A stretch of DNA of 64,000 nt from Streptomyces sp. Go-475. GTDB lineage: Bacteria; Actinomycetota; Actinomycetes; Streptomycetales; Streptomycetaceae. The stretch is from the NCBI RefSeq assembly GCF_003330845.1, contig NZ_CP026121.1:1-64000 (forward strand). The letters are read 5' to 3'. The notes beneath the pieces are model-generated. The model had not been told where the DNA came from and made no database searches. It was given only the letters and a program-made list of their open reading frames with translations. The translations under genes and the position numbers were made by a program. Below, in pieces: positions 40,788 to 49,800 of this stretch. How positions within the stretch are numbered: the first letter of the stretch is position 1; every line of letters starts with the position of its first letter.

Positions 40788-41874
40788 ACGCCCGGGGCTC
40801 AGCGTCCGGCTGAAACTCACCCTCAGCTACGCCGGGTTCCTCGCCGTCGCCGGCGCGCTCCTGCTGGCGGTGGTGTGGGGGTTCCTGCTGCGTTACGTTC
40901 CCGACAACTCCCAGGGCCTGCTCGGCGTCTCGCCCAACCGCTACCTGCTGGTGCGCACGTTCGCCCCGGCCGCGGCCCTGGCGATGCTCTTCCTGCTCGT
41001 GTTCGGCCTCGTCGGGGGATGGATCCTCGCCGGGCGGATGCTCGCGCCCCTCACGCAGATCACGGATGCGGCGCGGCTGGCGGGGAACGGGTCGCTGTCC
41101 CACCGGGTCCGTATGAAGGGCCGCCAGGACGAATTCCGCGAGCTCTCCGACGCGTTCGACTCGATGCTCGAACAGCTCGAGTCCCATGTCGCCGAGCAGC
41201 AGAGGTTCGCCGCGAACGCCTCCCACGAGCTGCGCACCCCGCTGGCGATCTCGCGGACGCTCCTCGACGTCGCCCGCGAGGACCCCACGCGGGACCGGGC
41301 TGAGCTCCTCGAACGCCTGAAGGCCGTCAACACGCGCGCCATCGACCTCACCGAGGCCCTCCTGCTGCTGAGCCGCACCGACAGCGGGAGCTTCGACCGT
41401 GCGAGCGTCGACCTGTCCCTGGTCGCGGAGGAGGCCGCCGAGACTCTGCTGCACCAGGCGGAACAGCGCGGGGTCAGGCTCGATGTCACCGGTGGGGCGG
41501 CCCGGACGAGCGGCTCCGCCGAGCTGCTGCTGCGGATGGTGACGAACCTCGTCCAGAACGCCGTCGTCCACAATCTCCCGGCCGGCGGCACCGTGACGGT
41601 CCACACCGAGGCGCGGGGCGGCGTGAGCGTGCTGCGGGTGGAGAACACGGGCCGTCCCGTGCCGGCGGAACTGGTACCGACCCTCATCGAACCCTTCCAG
41701 CGCGGAACGGAACGCGTGCGCGCCGACGAGCACGCCGGCGTCGGCCTGGGCCTGGCCATCGTGCACAGCGTCGTCCGCGCGCACGGCGGGACCCTCGGCC
41801 TCGTCCCCCGTCCGGCCGGCGGTCTCCTCGTCACGGTTCGGCTGCCCGCCGCGCCGTCGCAGCCACCGCGGTAG
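40780..41874 (+). CDS. Sensor histidine kinase, HAMP plus HisKA
   Basis: A 364-residue kinase with two membrane helices (about 15-38 and 62-85) around a short extracytoplasmic loop. A HAMP linker, the H-box NASHELRTPLA (His149) and the ATP-binding domain (LLRMVTNLVQNAVVHN; GVGLGLAIVHSVVRAHGG) follow. The start is ATG 40780 (GTG 40774 possible), overlapping the regulator stop, so translation is coupled. The layout resembles CseC/VanS-type envelope sensors. The vanZ-like gene upstream supports a cell-wall role (inference). Confidence 0.92.
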   Translation: MRRRPGLSVRLKLTLSYAGFLAVAGALLLAVVWGFLLRYVPDNSQGLLGVSPNRYLLVRTFAPAAALAMLFLLVFGLVGGWILAGRMLAPLTQITDAARLAGNGSLSHRVRMKGRQDEFRELSDAFDSMLEQLESHVAEQQRFAANASHELRTPLAISRTLLDVAREDPTRDRAELLERLKAVNTRAIDLTEALLLLSRTDSGSFDRASVDLSLVAEEAAETLLHQAEQRGVRLDVTGGAARTSGSAELLLRMVTNLVQNAVVHNLPAGGTVTVHTEARGGVSVLRVENTGRPVPAELVPTLIEPFQRGTERVRADEHAGVGLGLAIVHSVVRAHGGTLGLVPRPAGGLLVTVRLPAAPSQPPR

Positions 41875-41968
41875 CCGCCCCGGTCGACAGCGAGCGGTCC
41901 CTGCCGGCCGCGGCCCCGTCACGACTCTCGTCGTCAACGCCGCCTGGTGGTCGGTCGCATGGACGGGT

Positions 41969-42607
41969 TCAGGCTGCGGCATTCCCCTGTGGCCCGGACG
42001 TCCAGGCCAGGATGTGCGGGACTGCCTCGCGCAGACTGGCGAAGTGGCGGTGCACGCCTTCCACCGGGGCGGTGGTGTTCACGCCCCACACCGTCATCCC
42101 GGCTCCCAGCCCCGACCGCACTCCGGACGGGGCGTCCTCTATGACCAGGCAGTCCGCCGGCCGGGCGCCCAGCCGTGCGGCGGCCCGCAGGTAGGGGGCG
42201 GGAGAGGGCTTGCCCTCGTCCACGGCGGCCGCGTCCACGATCACGTCCGGCACGGGCAGGCCCGTTCGCGCGAAACGGCCGCGCACCCGGTGCTCGTAGT
42301 TCGAGGTCACCAGCGCCCAGGACCCGGGCGGCAGACCGTGCAGCAGCTCCGACGCGCCGTGGAAAGCCCCGTAGACGCCGGACCGGACGTCCTCGTCCTC
42401 CAGCTCGTGCAGCAGGGCCAGGCACTCGCTCGGATCACGGTCGGCGGCGACCTGGGCGAACGTCTCCACCGGCCGTGTCCGCAGGGCCACCCGGTAGACC
42501 TCGTCCGCATCCAGCCCGTACCGCACGGCCCAGGTCTCCCAGACGCGGCGCTGGTTCCGCACCGCGTCGATCAACGTGCCGTCGACATCGAACAGAACGT
42601 ACTTCAT
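41969..42607 (-). CDS. HAD-family phosphatase (subfamily IA)
   Basis: A 212-residue haloacid-dehalogenase-type hydrolase. Motif I is LFDVDGTLID with the nucleophile Asp, motif II the Ser/Thr in ALVTSN, motif III the Lys in EGKPSPAPY and motif IV the acidic pair in CLVIEDAPSG. The helical cap between motifs I and II is the class I type found in phosphoglycolate and sugar-phosphate phosphatases. ATG 42607 fits the family start; a GTG 10 codons earlier is possible. The substrate is unknown. Confidence 0.9.
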   Translation of the reverse strand: MKYVLFDVDGTLIDAVRNQRRVWETWAVRYGLDADEVYRVALRTRPVETFAQVAADRDPSECLALLHELEDEDVRSGVYGAFHGASELLHGLPPGSWALVTSNYEHRVRGRFARTGLPVPDVIVDAAAVDEGKPSPAPYLRAAARLGARPADCLVIEDAPSGVRSGLGAGMTVWGVNTTAPVEGVHRHFASLREAVPHILAWTSGPQGNAAA

Positions 42608-42747
42608 GCGGCCCGGCCGCCCAGGTTCACTGGTCACGCGTCGATCATGCCAGGCGGCCGGCAGGCGACAGCGGGGCAGGCGCTCGGCTCGTGCGACGTC
42701 CGTGGCGCGGGGTGCGCTGCGGCGGAGCCGAGGACGGGCGCCGCCGG

Positions 42748-43473
42748 TCAGCCGAGCTTCAGCAGCAGCGCGGCGAGTCCGGACGGCATGGTGATCATGC
42801 AGTCGTGGCCGGTCGGCAACTCCCAGACCTGCGCCGGGGTGCCGTTGGGCTGGATCTCGGGGACGGGGCGGTGGGTGAAGCCCTCGGGCATGCCGACGAC
42901 GCAGTGGATGTGTGTCCGCGGGATCGTGCGCACGGCCGGGTTGTCCAGCCGGGCCGGTTGTCGGAGGCAGCGCACCGGGTGGTCCGACAGGATCGAGCGC
43001 AGCCAGGCGGTGTCCGCCGGGTCGGTGACGCCGAACAGCCCTGAGGGGGGCGGCAGTTCGGGGAGGGGAGGGACCCGCCAGCCGCTCTCGGACTTCTCGG
43101 CGAGGTCGATCAGGACCTGGGTCACGGGCATGACATCGGCCGCGCTCTCGCCGTCCTCCGGGACCATCGCGTCGAGGTAGACCAGGCGCGCGATCCGGTC
43201 GGGGACACGGTTGGCCGCGGAGGAGACGACCAGCCCGGCGTAGCTGTGTCCCACGAGGACCACCTCGGTGAGGTCTTCCGCGGCGATCAGATCGACGATG
43301 TCGTCGACGTGCGTGTCGAGTCCCACCTCGCGGCCGAGCAGATGGGCCTTGTCGCCGTAGCCGGTCAGCGACGGTGTGAACACCCGGTGGCCGGCCGAGG
43401 CCAGCAACGGGACCACCCGCTCCCAGCATTCGGGGCTGTGCCAGGCACCGTGCACCAGCAGATATGTCGTCAT
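42748..43473 (-). CDS. Alpha/beta hydrolase (salicylate-esterase-like)
   Basis: A 241-residue alpha/beta hydrolase close to the plant MES/HNL-like group often seen in actinobacteria. The oxyanion segment is LVHGAWHSPECWE, the nucleophile elbow GHSYAGLV and the catalytic His in LPTGHDCM. There is no signal peptide. It starts at ATG 43473 and is divergent from the XRE regulator at 43656, a very common pairing, so the regulator probably controls it. Confidence 0.9.
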   Translation of the reverse strand: MTTYLLVHGAWHSPECWERVVPLLASAGHRVFTPSLTGYGDKAHLLGREVGLDTHVDDIVDLIAAEDLTEVVLVGHSYAGLVVSSAANRVPDRIARLVYLDAMVPEDGESAADVMPVTQVLIDLAEKSESGWRVPPLPELPPPSGLFGVTDPADTAWLRSILSDHPVRCLRQPARLDNPAVRTIPRTHIHCVVGMPEGFTHRPVPEIQPNGTPAQVWELPTGHDCMITMPSGLAALLLKLG

Positions 43474-43655
43474 GGTGTCGCTCCTCGTGGTACTCCGCGC
43501 CGCGTCCGCACGGGACGAGTCGCCGGGCGGTCCGGGTCCGCTCGGCAGGTCGCCGACCAGGCTTGCCGCCCGCCCTCCGGCGGAGCCAGGGCCTTTGTGA
43601 TCCTGGGGGTGACAGGGCCAGGTACGCGCCGGGCCGCGCGACTTAGGGTGAGGAA

Positions 43656-44603
43656 ATGACCGGCGGACCCAACCTTCTGGGCGATTACGTGCGCGCCCGT
43701 CGTGAGCTCGTCACACCGGAACAGGTCGGTATCCCGGTGGTGGGGGCCAGGCGGGTGCCGGGCCTGCGGCGGGAGGAGGTCGCGATGCTCGCCGGCATCA
43801 GCGCCGACTACTACCTGCGCCTGGAGCAGGGCCGCGACCGCAACCCCTCCGTCCAGGTCCTCGAGTCCCTCGCCCGGGCGCTGCAACTGGACGACGACGC
43901 GACGGCACACCTGCTGCGCCTCGGCGCCGGCCGGCCCCGCCGCCCGACGCCGAGGTCTCGGAACGAGACCGTACCCGAGGGCATCGCCACGCTCGTCGCC
44001 ACGCTCCCGCTGCCCGCGGTCGTCGAGGGCCGCTACTTCGACGTACTGGCCGCCAACGCCTTGGCGACCGCTCTGTCACCGCGCCTCGCGCCGGGAGGCA
44101 ACCGGCTGCGGGACCTCTTCCTCGACCCCGCCGAGCAGGCCCTCCACCCGGACTGGGAGAAGGCCGCCGAGGGCATGGTCGCCGGCTTCCGCCGGTCCGT
44201 CGGCACCGAGACGGACGACCCCCGGTTCGTCGCACTCGTCGGTGAACTCTCCCTCGCCAGTGACCACTTCAGCAGGTTGTGGGCCCGCCACGACATAGAG
44301 GTGTGCGAAGGCGCGCCCAAGGACATCGACCACCCCCGGGTCGGTCGCCTGCGGCTGAACCGGGAGCTGCTGGGCATCGGCGGCGCGGCAGGCCAGACGC
44401 TGGTCCTCTTCCATCCGGACCCGGGCACCGACGACGCCGGAAAACTGGCGCTCCTCGCGTCCGCCGTGCCGGCGCCGTCCGCCCCGAGGCCCGGCCGCCG
44501 GCGAGCAGGTGTTGTTCTCCGGGGGCGAAGGGAGGGCGGCGATGACGATGAAGGTGGCGATCTTGGGCAGACGTCGGGAGTGATCTTCCCGTCGGTCCCA
44601 TGA
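43656..44603 (+). CDS. XRE-type regulator with MmyB ligand-binding domain
   Basis: A 315-residue regulator. The N-terminal helix-turn-helix (RVPGLRREEVAMLAGISADY, then YLRLEQGRDRNPS) belongs to the MmyB/MlrR group. The MmyB PAS-like domain follows (about 105-275: FDVLAANALATALSPRLAPG; DHFSRLWARHDIEV; RLRLNRELLGIGG). Members are thought to bind fatty acids or small ligands. The last 40 residues are basic and low-complexity, beyond the usual end of the family, and may reflect a changed stop. It is divergent from the alpha/beta hydrolase gene. Confidence 0.9.
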   Translation: MTGGPNLLGDYVRARRELVTPEQVGIPVVGARRVPGLRREEVAMLAGISADYYLRLEQGRDRNPSVQVLESLARALQLDDDATAHLLRLGAGRPRRPTPRSRNETVPEGIATLVATLPLPAVVEGRYFDVLAANALATALSPRLAPGGNRLRDLFLDPAEQALHPDWEKAAEGMVAGFRRSVGTETDDPRFVALVGELSLASDHFSRLWARHDIEVCEGAPKDIDHPRVGRLRLNRELLGIGGAAGQTLVLFHPDPGTDDAGKLALLASAVPAPSAPRPGRRRAGVVLRGRREGGDDDEGGDLGQTSGVIFPSVP

Positions 44604-44616
44604 GAGGGGGCATGCC

Positions 44617-45384
44617 GTGACCGCACCTGCGCGTCCCGCACCGCCTGCGAGGCGTCGGCGCCGGTTCGACCTTCGCGCGACCGCCCTGTTCTTCGTCTTT
44701 CTCGCCGTGGTCGTGAGCGTCGTCGGCCTCGTCGCCCGCGTGGTGGCAGGTGCCGTCGAGCGGCGTCCCGCCTGGGTCTTCGTCCTGGTCGTCGTGGCTG
44801 TCGCGGGCTTCGCGGGCCTCGGGCGACGGTGGCACCTGGCGCGAGCGGCCCGCCGGGCCGCGGCGGCGCTCGACGCAGCGGCGCGAGAGGCGGCCGGCGA
44901 GTTGTCGGCACCCGCGATTCCCCGTCAGCACCCGGCCGTCGTCGACGTCTCGGTGGACTACGACGCCCTGACGGCCGAGGAGTTCGAGGAGGCGGTCGCC
45001 GCGCTCTGCGAACGCGACGGCTGTTCCGGCGTCGAAGTGGTGGGAGGTGCCGGGGATCTGGGCGCCGATGTCGTCGCCGTGGCCCCCGACGGGCGGCGGG
45101 TCGTCGTCCAGTGCAAGCACTACGGCGACTCCCACCGGGTCGGCTCCCAGGACCTCCAGCGTTTCGGCGGCACCTGCTTCACGGTCCATGAGGCCGATGT
45201 CGCCGTGCTGGTCACCACGAGCGACTTCACCGCGCCGGCGGTGGAGTACGCCGACCAGTGCGGGATCGTGTGCGTGGACCGGGAGGCCCTTTGGACCTGG
45301 ACGGACGGCACCGGTCCCGCGCCCTGGGAGGCCGCCCCGGGAGAGCGGTCGGCGGGGTGGGAACGCGCAGGTGCCGAGTCGTGA
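44617..45384 (+). CDS. Membrane-anchored Mrr-like restriction endonuclease
   Basis: A 255-residue protein. Two hydrophobic helices (about 22-45 and 51-70) follow a basic N-terminus. They lead to an Mrr_cat/restriction endonuclease-like nuclease domain (about 110-235). The PD-(D/E)xK site is recognisable: Asp in GAGDLGADVVAVAPDG and QxK in RRVVVQCKHY; a preceding helix reads LTAEEFEEAVAALCERDG. GTG 44617 follows GAGAGGGGG. It begins 13 bp after the XRE gene. Membrane tethering of an Mrr domain is known in actinobacterial homologues, but the target (methylated or invading DNA) is not established. Confidence 0.85.
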   Translation: MTAPARPAPPARRRRRFDLRATALFFVFLAVVVSVVGLVARVVAGAVERRPAWVFVLVVVAVAGFAGLGRRWHLARAARRAAAALDAAAREAAGELSAPAIPRQHPAVVDVSVDYDALTAEEFEEAVAALCERDGCSGVEVVGGAGDLGADVVAVAPDGRRVVVQCKHYGDSHRVGSQDLQRFGGTCFTVHEADVAVLVTTSDFTAPAVEYADQCGIVCVDREALWTWTDGTGPAPWEAAPGERSAGWERAGAES

Positions 45385-45478
45385 GCCGGGCGAGCGACAC
45401 CGCTTTCCCGGCGGCCGGCGGCCCGTCGCTCCAGCGCCTCGCGCCGGGGCCGCGGGCCGCCTTCACCTCGTGGCCCGG

Positions 45479-46684
45479 TCAGTTGAGGGGGTCGAGGGTG
45501 AGGTAGGCCTGGCGCGGGTTGCCGTCGTGCACCAGGGACTCGTGGTGGCCGACGTCGTCGAAGGCGAACGCGTACGCCTTCCCGTCGGCCATCTGCGCGT
45601 GGATCTTGCGGGCGTAGTGGTTGGTGACGCCGTCCCGGTAGAAGGCGTCGGCGGTGGTGTCCGGCTGGTGGGGGTTGACCAGGAGCGTGGAGCGGTTGAA
45701 TCCGGCGCACAGGGTGCGCGAGATCGGGCCGCGTACCTGGTCGTTCGGTGCGTCGAGCCTGCGGTGGCAGCCGAACACGGAGGAGGCGTCCGGCTTCTGG
45801 AAGCTGGTGACGGTGGCGCCGGAGCCGTTGGTGAAGTGCATGACGCCGCCGGTGACCCGGCCGTAGTACTTGGTGCCCGGCTGGTCGGCGAACGGGGTGA
45901 CCGTCAGGGTGGAGGTGGTGTACTTCTGCCAGACGCGGTTGATGTAGTCGTCCATGACGGTGGCCGGCAGGGCGCCGGTCTCCACGCCGTACAGCGGTGA
46001 CAGGGCGCGCAGGACGGTGCCGTCGGGGCGGGTCTGGATCAGGTTCGCCCAGCCTCCGGGCTGTCCCCGCAGGGCGTTGAAGAAGCCGTTGTAGCCGCCG
46101 GGCCTGAGCCGGCCGGTGCTCGCGGTGGTGCCGTCGGCGCGCTGCACCCCGACCGCGTAGGGGGCGGAGAACAGGTCGACCTGTGTGCTGTTGATCCACA
46201 GGCCGGAGTCGTTGAGTGTGTACTCCGACCAGTTGAACAGGATGTTCCGGTTGGGGTCGGTGGGGTTCTGTACGGCGGGCTGGACCAGGCCTCCGGTGGT
46301 GAGCCGGAAGACGAGTTTCTGTCCGTAGGAGAAGTACACGCGGCCGGAGAACTTCGGCATGCGGATGGTGATCGACTGTCCGGCCGCCGGGCCGGGGATG
46401 GAGGCGTCGGGGGCGGGGGTCGGGGGGTTTCCGCCGGCGGGCCAGGGGTGGAAGGTGCCGTTCGCGTCGGCCCAGCCCTGGCGTCCGGTGGACAGTTCCG
46501 TGCCGAGGTTGTAGAGGTACACCGGCTCGTTGCGGGCCGAGTTGTTGGTGATCTTCAGGGGGATCGTCGCCGGGACCGCGGCTTGGGCCGGTGTGCTCGC
46601 TCCGGCCGTGAGCAGTGCGCCGGTGAGCGCCGTGGCGAGGGACAGCCCCACTGCTCTTGCCTGGCGTCTGAGGGTCCGTAACAT
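45479..46684 (-). CDS. Secreted GH64 beta-1,3-glucanase
   Basis: A 401-residue extracellular enzyme with a signal peptide (MLRTLRRQ, an Ala/Leu core, AQA before the cut near residue 35). The mature part matches glycoside hydrolase family 64, the laminaripentaose-producing beta-1,3-glucanases with a thaumatin-like half: LKITNNSARNEPVYLYNLGT, RVYFSYGQKLVFRL, FNWSEYTLND and AFAFDDVGHHESLVHDGNPR. It would digest fungal or algal beta-1,3-glucan. ATG 46684 has GGAGG 7 nt upstream. A perfect 16-bp palindrome of LacI type lies 39 bp upstream (46723-46738), suggesting sugar-responsive control. Confidence 0.92.
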   Translation of the reverse strand: MLRTLRRQARAVGLSLATALTGALLTAGASTPAQAAVPATIPLKITNNSARNEPVYLYNLGTELSTGRQGWADANGTFHPWPAGGNPPTPAPDASIPGPAAGQSITIRMPKFSGRVYFSYGQKLVFRLTTGGLVQPAVQNPTDPNRNILFNWSEYTLNDSGLWINSTQVDLFSAPYAVGVQRADGTTASTGRLRPGGYNGFFNALRGQPGGWANLIQTRPDGTVLRALSPLYGVETGALPATVMDDYINRVWQKYTTSTLTVTPFADQPGTKYYGRVTGGVMHFTNGSGATVTSFQKPDASSVFGCHRRLDAPNDQVRGPISRTLCAGFNRSTLLVNPHQPDTTADAFYRDGVTNHYARKIHAQMADGKAYAFAFDDVGHHESLVHDGNPRQAYLTLDPLN

Positions 46685-46722
46685 GCTCTGCCTCCGATCG
46701 ACGAGGGCCGGTACAGGGCGTT

Positions 46723-46738
46723 CTGAGAGCGCTCTCAG
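46723..46738. promoter_or_regulatory. LacI-type operator upstream of glucanase gene
   Basis: CTGAGAGCGCTCTCAG is a perfect 16-bp palindrome with the central GCGC typical of LacI-family sites. It resembles the CebR/CelR box TGGGAGCGCTCCCA that controls cellulose and beta-glucoside genes in actinomycetes. It stands 39 bp before the GH64 start and 97 bp after the NRPS stop. Confidence 0.6.
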
Positions 46739-46825
46739 CGTTGCGCGTTGGTACGGACCTGTCAATGAGGTGGGCATGCGGGGGTGGAGGTGCGCCGCCG
46801 TGGGCGCACCTCCGGGCGGGCGCCG

Positions 46826-49800
46826 TCAGTCTCCGAGTGCCCGGGCGGTCTCCTCACGCAGGAGCGCGACGTAGTCACGGGTCCAGGCCTCGATCGTGCT
46901 GCGGTCCCACAGGTCGGCCGAGTACTCGACGAAGCCCCGCAGTTCGTCCCCGGCCGGGACGAGGCCGAAGGTGAGCTCCGTGCGGGACGCGGCGGGGGCG
47001 AGGTCCTCCACGGCCGTGGTGAGGCCGGGGAGTTCGACTTCCGCGTCCAGGGAGTTCTGGTAGGCGAAGCCGACGTCCAGCCGCTCCGGCACGTCGGCGC
47101 CCGTGTGCTCCCGCAGTGCCGGGGCGATCAGCCGCACCGGCATGGCCTGGTCCATGCACTCCACCGCCGTGCGGGCGACCCGGTCCGTCAGCGCGGTGAA
47201 GGAACCGGCGGCTCCGTCCCGTACCGGCAGGGCGAAGCCGGTGATCGTGCAGGCCAGCAGGGATTCGAAAGCGCGGCGCTCCCGGTTGGCGTAGGAGATG
47301 TTGAACACGACGTCGGCCTGCCCGGACTTCTGCGCGAGCATCCGGCCCAGGGCCGCCGCCGTGACGGCGAACGGCGTCGTGCCCCGCTGCCGCGCGAGGC
47401 GTTCGACGGCGGACCGCACGCCGGCCGGCACGGCGAAGGTCACGGCCCCGCCCCGGCCGCTCGGCTTCTCGGGCCTGGGCCGGTCCAGGGGCAGGCCCAC
47501 AGTGAACGGCACTCCGTCCAGTGCGCGCAGCCAGAACCGCAGCTTGCCTTCGTCGGCGGCCTCGTCGGCCTGCTCCCGCTGCCATCGCGCGTACGCCACC
47601 GGCTGGCACAGTACGGCCGGCAGAGTGGGCGGCTCGCCCCGCCGGGCGGCGCCGTAGAGCGCGGCGAGTTCCTTCAGCAGCAGGCTGACGGACCATCCGT
47701 CACAGGCGGAGTGGTGCAGGACGAGGAGCAGGACCCAGGTGGTGTCGCCGGTGCGCAGGAGGCGCACGGTCATCGGCGTGCCCCGGGTGGGGTCGATCGG
47801 TGTCTCGGCGGCCTCGGTGCTCGCCTCGTCCAGGGCGGCCTGGCGCTCCTGCGCGGGCCGTGAGGTGAGGTCGTCGAGCGGCAGGTGCACCGGGCCGGGC
47901 TTCAGGACCTGTTGCTCCCAGCCGTCTCCGCCGCGGGTCAGGCGGGTGCGCAGTCCCTCGTGCCGCTCGACCAGTCGGGTCAGGGCGGTGCGCAGGGCCG
48001 GGACGTCCAGGGTTCCGGTGAGGGTGATGCGCAGGGCGACGTTGAAGACCTGCGGCAGCAGGTGGTCGGCGTGCACCGTGGCGAAGCGCGCCTGCTGGGC
48101 GGTGGCGGGTGCCCGGTGCTCGACGGTGCCGGGGAGGGCGTCCGGCTCGGGCGCCGTCTCCTCGGCTGTCCGGGCCAGTCGGGCCGTCATGGCCCGCAGG
48201 GTCGGCTCCTGGTAGAAGCTCAGCATCGGATAGTCGGTGCCGAACTCCTCCCGGACCTGGTTGACCAGCCGCATCGCGGTGATCGAGTGGCCGCCCAGGT
48301 CGAAGAACGAGGCGTCGGCCGTGAGGGCGTCGGGGTCCGTGCCGAACTCGTCCGCCCAGAGCTCCCGTACGCGCCGCTCGACGTCCCTCCGGTGGCCGGC
48401 CGCCGGCTCGCCGGTGGTGGTGGGGGCCGGCCGGTGGCTCGGTGCGGTGGTGACGAGGTCGGGTGCCGGAAGGGCGGACCGGTCGAGTTTGCCGTTGCCC
48501 GTCACGGGCAGGGCGGGCAGGACCCGCCAGGCGCGCGGCACCAGGTACTCCGGCAGGCGCGCCGCCAGTTCCTCGGCCAGGAGGTCGGCGAACGCCTGCC
48601 GGTCGTCGGCCCCCGCGCCGATCGGATCGGCGGGGACGGCGTAGGCGGCCAGGTAGGCCTCGCCCCGGTTGTCGCGGCGGGCCAGGACGGCCGCCGCGCG
48701 CACACCGTCCAGGGTGGCCAGGACGCGGGAGACCTCCTCCGGCTCGACCCGGAAGCCCCGGATCTTCACCTGGTCGTCGGCCCGGCCGCAGAACTCAAGT
48801 GCGCCGTCGGCCCGCCAGCGGACCAGGTCGCCGGTGCGGTACCTGCGGGCGTCCGGGGCGCCGTCCGGGTCCGGCAGGAAGCGCTCCTCGGTCAGCCGGG
48901 GACGGTGCAGATAGCCGAGGGCGACGCCGGCTCCGCCGACGTACAGCTCCCCCACCGCGCCGACGGGCACCGGGCTGCCCGCGGCGTCGAGGACGCTCAG
49001 CGTCACGTTGCCGGCCGGCCGCCCGATCGCGATGGACCGGCCGGGGTCCTGGCCCTGCGGGGAGACGGTCTCGGTGGTGCACAGCACGGTGACCTCGGTG
49101 GGCCCGTACACGTTCACCGTCTCGTACGGCGCCTCGGGCCGCGGCCGGGTGCGCAGCACGTCGCCGCCGAGCAGCAGGTGGCGCAGCGGCGGCTGCTCGG
49201 CCGGGGGAAGACGCAGCAGTTGCTCGCCGAGGGCGGTGGGGAGGATCGAGAAGGTGACGCCCTGCTCGGCGTACCAGCGGGCCAGGGCGAGCGGGTCCCT
49301 GCGCCGGTCCTCGTCGGCGATCGTGACCGACGCGCCCGCCGTCAGCGCCGGCCAGATCTCCAGGAGGGAGGCGTCGAAGCTCTGGCTGCACACCACGGCG
49401 CTGCGGTCGGCCGGGGTGAAGGCGAAGCGCCGGTGCTGCCACTCGCACAGGTCGACGACCGCGCGGTGCGGCACCACGACGCCCTTGGGGGTGCCGGTGC
49501 TGCCCGAGGTGTACAGGACGCAGCACGGCGTCTGGCCGCCGGGGGCGGACTCGCCGGCTCGGCCGCCCCGCGCTGTCGCGTCCGGCGGTACGACGGTCAC
49601 GTGGCCGGGCAGTCTCAGGGCCGCGGCCTCCTCGCGCGTCGACACCAGGGTGCCGGCGCCGCACTCGGCGATGATCTGCTCGGCGCGCGCCCGGCCGAGT
49701 GACGGGTCGAGCGGGACGTAGGCGCGGCCCGTCCTGAGCACGGCGAGCATGGCGACCACGAGGTCGGCGGAGCGGGGCAGCCACAGCGCCACCGTCCCGT

